This document shows positions 61,247-64,000 of a stretch of 64,000 nucleotides of DNA, piece by piece. The translations under genes were made by a program, and so were the position numbers. A model generated the notes under the pieces. It saw nothing but the letters and a program-made list of their open reading frames with translations. It was not told the origin of the DNA and searched no databases. The DNA is from Bradyrhizobium niftali (GTDB taxonomy: Bacteria > Pseudomonadota > Alphaproteobacteria > Rhizobiales > Xanthobacteraceae). Location: NCBI RefSeq assembly GCF_004571025.1, contig NZ_SPQT01000007.1:186001-250000 (forward strand), read 5' to 3'. The first letter of the stretch is position 1. Every line of letters begins with the position of its first letter.

Positions 61247-64000
61247 ATGCACAGGCTGCTACGACGCCAGCTCAGAAAGCACCTCGGTGTCGAGGGAGAA
61301 GTACCGGCTGCGTTGCAGTCTTTCGTGGCAGCCGTCGATTCCGCATACACCGATTTCGATAGCGATCGGGCGATGGTCGAGCGCTCTCAGGAGCTGAGCT
61401 CGAAGGAGCTGTCGGAGGCGCACGACAAGGCCGCGCAGGCCCAGACTCGGCTGACCGACGCGCTCGAGACCATCTCGGAAGGCTTTTTCCTGTTCGACGC
61501 TAGTGATCGCATGGTGCTGTGCAACTCGCGCTATCGCGAGCTTTACCCGGGGCTGGCCGATCTTATGCGGCTAGGGCTGGAGTTCGAGCATTTGATCAAG
61601 ACCGTGGTCGAGCGTGGAATCGTACCCGACGCAGCTGCACGACCTCAAGAATGGATCGAGCACAGACTTGCTCGACATCGCAACCCCGGAGGGCCGTTTC
61701 TGCATCACCAATGGGACGGTCGCTGGATCCAGATCAGCGAGCGCAAGACGCAGGATGGCGGCACTGTAGGCGTGTTCACGGACGTGACTGAAATCAAACG
61801 GCGAGAGGAGGAGTTGGCTGCTGCGCGCGACAAGGCAACGGAGGCACAGCGCCGGCTGGTCGACGCGATCGAGAGCATCTCAGAGGGTTTCTCGCTTTAC
61901 GATGCCGATGACAGGCTGGTGATATACAACCGGCGGTACCGGGACATGCACGGCACCGGCAGCATCGATGTCGTGAAACAAGGCGTATCGTTCGAAGCGA
62001 TCCTCCGCAATGCGACCGCGAGCGGAGAGATCCCCGACGCGGAGGGGCGCGTCGAGGCCTGGATCGCCGAACGTCTGGCCCGGCATCGCGATCCCAAGGG
62101 CACGCATATACAACACCGCTCCGACGGGCGCTGGATTCAGATCAACGAGCGCAAAACCGACGACGGCGGCACGGTCGCGACTTACACCGATATCACCGAC
62201 GTGAAGCAGGCCGAACAAGCGATCCAGGAGAGCGAGCAGCGGCTGCGTGTCATTGCCGAGGCTGCGCCGATGGCGGTGGCGATCGTTACCTTCGATGACG
62301 GGATCATCCGGTATGCCAATCAACGCTTCAGCGAAATGTTCGAGCTCGAAGGATCGTCCGCCCTGGGCCTGCAAGCGAAAAACTTCTACGCAGACCCGCA
62401 GCATCGTGAGCGCTTCATCGACGCGCTCACCGAGCACGGCCATGTGGAGAGCATGGAGATGCTGCTCAAGCGGGCTGGAGGCGAGGAGTTCTGGGCGCTC
62501 CTAGCGTCGCAGCGCGTCCAGTTCGAAGGGCGCCCGGCGATGATCAACGGCCTCGCCGATATCAGCGACCGCAAGCGCATGGAAGGTGAGCTGCACAAGG
62601 CGATCTGGGCGAGCGAGCAGGCGACCCGCGCGAAGTCGAACTTCGTCGCCAGCATGAGCCATGAGCTGCGCACTCCCTTGAATGCGATCATCGGCTACAG
62701 CGAGATCCTGTTCGAGGACGCCCAGAGTGCCGGGCGCGAATCGGAAATGGCGGACCTGCGCAAGATCCAGGATGCCGGCAAGCATCTGCTCGGCCTGATC
62801 GACAACATCCTCGATCTTTCCAAGATCGAGGCCGGCAAGATGACGCTCTATCTTGAGACCTTCGAGTTGCGGCCCATGATTGATAGCGTCGCGGCGACCA
62901 TCACCCCGCTGGCCAAGAAGAATGGCAACGCGCTCGTGGTGAACTGCGCCGACGAGGTAGGCACGATGCACAGCGATCTGACCAAGGTGCGGCAGACCCT
63001 GTTCAACCTTCTCAGCAATGCCTGCAAGTTCACACGGAACGGGACGATCACGCTGACCGTGCTCCGTGATATGGACGAAGTCGTCGACTGGGTCGAGTTC
63101 CAGGTGCGCGATACCGGTATCGGCATGACGCCAGATCAGCAGGCCAAGGTGTTCGAGGCCTTCACTCAGGCCGATGCCTCCACCACCCGCGCCTACGGCG
63201 GCACCGGGTTGGGCCTCGCCATCACCAAGAGCTTCTGCCGGCTGATGGGCGGCGATGTGACGCTGGTCAGCGAGGCCGGCAAGGGGACGACATTCGTGGT
63301 TCGCCTGCCGGCGGTGACGCGCGCTGCATCGGACGCAGCGGGCTTGGCGGCAGAGAAGCGTTCCGAGCGTCCGCAGGTCGCCGAGCCCGAGCATGCGCCG
63401 ATCGTTCTCGTGGTCGACGATGATCCCAACGCGCGGGAGCTGCTGCGCCGACACCTGCAACGCGGCGGTTACACCGTTCGCCTGGCTGCCAATGGCGAAG
63501 AGGCGATGCAGCTTGCCCGCACGCTGCGGCCCGATGTCATCACGCTCGACGCTCTGATGCCGCACATGGATGGCTGGGCCGTACTCAGCGCCATGAAGGA
63601 AGATGCCGGCCTCGCCGAAATTCCCGTGATCATGGTTACGATCGTAGATAACCAGGGCATTGGCTTCTCGCTCGGTGCCGCCGACTACCTGGTCAAGCCG
63701 ATCGATCGCGACAGACTGGTTCGTGCAGTGGACAAGTGCTGCCCAAGGGGCGCGGCACGGCAGGTGCTGATAGTCGAGGATGACGCTCCGACCAGTGAGC
63801 TGATGGGGCGCACCTTGCGGCAGATCGATTGCACAGTCACTTTAGCAGAGAATGGTCGGGTTGGTCTCGAGCGTTTGAAGGAGGCTTTGCCTGACGCGAT
63901 TCTGCTCGATCTGATGATGCCCGAAATGGATGGGTTCGAGTTCATCGCGCGGCTGCGCGCTGACTCCCGCTGGCGGCGCATCCCGGTCATCGTCGTCACG
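61247..64000 (+). CDS. Hybrid sensor histidine kinase with PAS domains (3' end cut by window)
   Basis: 918 codons are open from the ATG at 61247 to the window edge. After a short helical start come two similar PAS domains (from LTDALETISEGFFLFDASDR and LVDAIESISEGFSLYDADDR, about residues 72-185 and 205-315), then a third PAS (about 325-440). The kinase core follows, with the phospho-His H472 in SMSHELRTPLNAIIGY, the N box NLLSNACKF, and the G boxes DTGIGM and GGTGLGLAI. Two receiver domains come next, with phospho-acceptors D768 (ITLDALMP) and D888 (ILLDLMMP). A further domain, perhaps an Hpt, may lie beyond the edge. It is co-oriented with the FIST and DivK-like genes. Confidence 0.92.
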   Translation, partial: MHRLLRRQLRKHLGVEGEVPAALQSFVAAVDSAYTDFDSDRAMVERSQELSSKELSEAHDKAAQAQTRLTDALETISEGFFLFDASDRMVLCNSRYRELYPGLADLMRLGLEFEHLIKTVVERGIVPDAAARPQEWIEHRLARHRNPGGPFLHHQWDGRWIQISERKTQDGGTVGVFTDVTEIKRREEELAAARDKATEAQRRLVDAIESISEGFSLYDADDRLVIYNRRYRDMHGTGSIDVVKQGVSFEAILRNATASGEIPDAEGRVEAWIAERLARHRDPKGTHIQHRSDGRWIQINERKTDDGGTVATYTDITDVKQAEQAIQESEQRLRVIAEAAPMAVAIVTFDDGIIRYANQRFSEMFELEGSSALGLQAKNFYADPQHRERFIDALTEHGHVESMEMLLKRAGGEEFWALLASQRVQFEGRPAMINGLADISDRKRMEGELHKAIWASEQATRAKSNFVASMSHELRTPLNAIIGYSEILFEDAQSAGRESEMADLRKIQDAGKHLLGLIDNILDLSKIEAGKMTLYLETFELRPMIDSVAATITPLAKKNGNALVVNCADEVGTMHSDLTKVRQTLFNLLSNACKFTRNGTITLTVLRDMDEVVDWVEFQVRDTGIGMTPDQQAKVFEAFTQADASTTRAYGGTGLGLAITKSFCRLMGGDVTLVSEAGKGTTFVVRLPAVTRAASDAAGLAAEKRSERPQVAEPEHAPIVLVVDDDPNARELLRRHLQRGGYTVRLAANGEEAMQLARTLRPDVITLDALMPHMDGWAVLSAMKEDAGLAEIPVIMVTIVDNQGIGFSLGAADYLVKPIDRDRLVRAVDKCCPRGAARQVLIVEDDAPTSELMGRTLRQIDCTVTLAENGRVGLERLKEALPDAILLDLMMPEMDGFEFIARLRADSRWRRIPVIVVT

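Overview
The window looks like chromosomal DNA of a Bradyrhizobium-type alphaproteobacterium (Hyphomicrobiales). The evidence is high GC, operons full of acyl-CoA, amine and carboxylate catabolism, a groESL operon with a GGMGGMDF GroEL tail, an FtsZ tail of alphaproteobacterial type, a Ku gene, and several small proteins I recognise as typical of that genus. This assignment comes from protein recognition, not from a database search. I see no rRNA, tRNA, CRISPR array or intact insertion sequence.

Region 1 (1-10.7 kb, minus strand) is an IclR-controlled beta-oxidation operon. It encodes two acyl-CoA dehydrogenase pairs, each with one subunit that keeps the catalytic Glu and one that lacks it. 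It also encodes an NDP-forming acyl-CoA synthetase alpha subunit, a thiolase, a 3-hydroxyacyl-CoA dehydrogenase without a hydratase domain, and an MFS transporter. A near-identical 20-bp palindrome lies in front of the dehydrogenase block and in front of the transporter. Region 2 (10.8-13.6 kb) holds an ECF sigma factor with a SnoaL-like tail, a small partner gene and a DHA2 exporter.

Region 3 (13.7-32.0 kb) is a large amine or amino-acid catabolic island. It has two paralogous GNAT proteins, a hydroxyacid dehydrogenase, a cupin, a frameshifted aldehyde dehydrogenase, a tartrate/malate-type dehydrogenase, a succinate-semialdehyde dehydrogenase, two FAD amine oxidases, a HAD hydrolase, a class III aminotransferase, a dipeptide-type ABC importer and an Lrp regulator. 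Region 4 (32-41 kb) has a TPP enzyme with a hydrolase-membrane fusion, a LysR regulator, a TctC-type binding protein, and a TetR/quinone oxidoreductase/thioesterase set.

Region 5 (41-54 kb) starts with groESL behind an RpoH-like promoter. It continues with a secreted WD40-caspase protein and its small exported partner, then Ku set among gene debris (partition-protein, SRAP and RNase Z fragments), and an adenylate cyclase-TPR protein with a frameshifted tail. Region 6 (54-59.4 kb) is sparse: a stand-alone second ftsZ whose start lies inside a repeated element, and many very small genes. Region 7 (59.6 kb to the end) is a signalling operon with a DivK-like receiver, a FIST-domain sensor and a hybrid PAS histidine kinase cut by the window edge.
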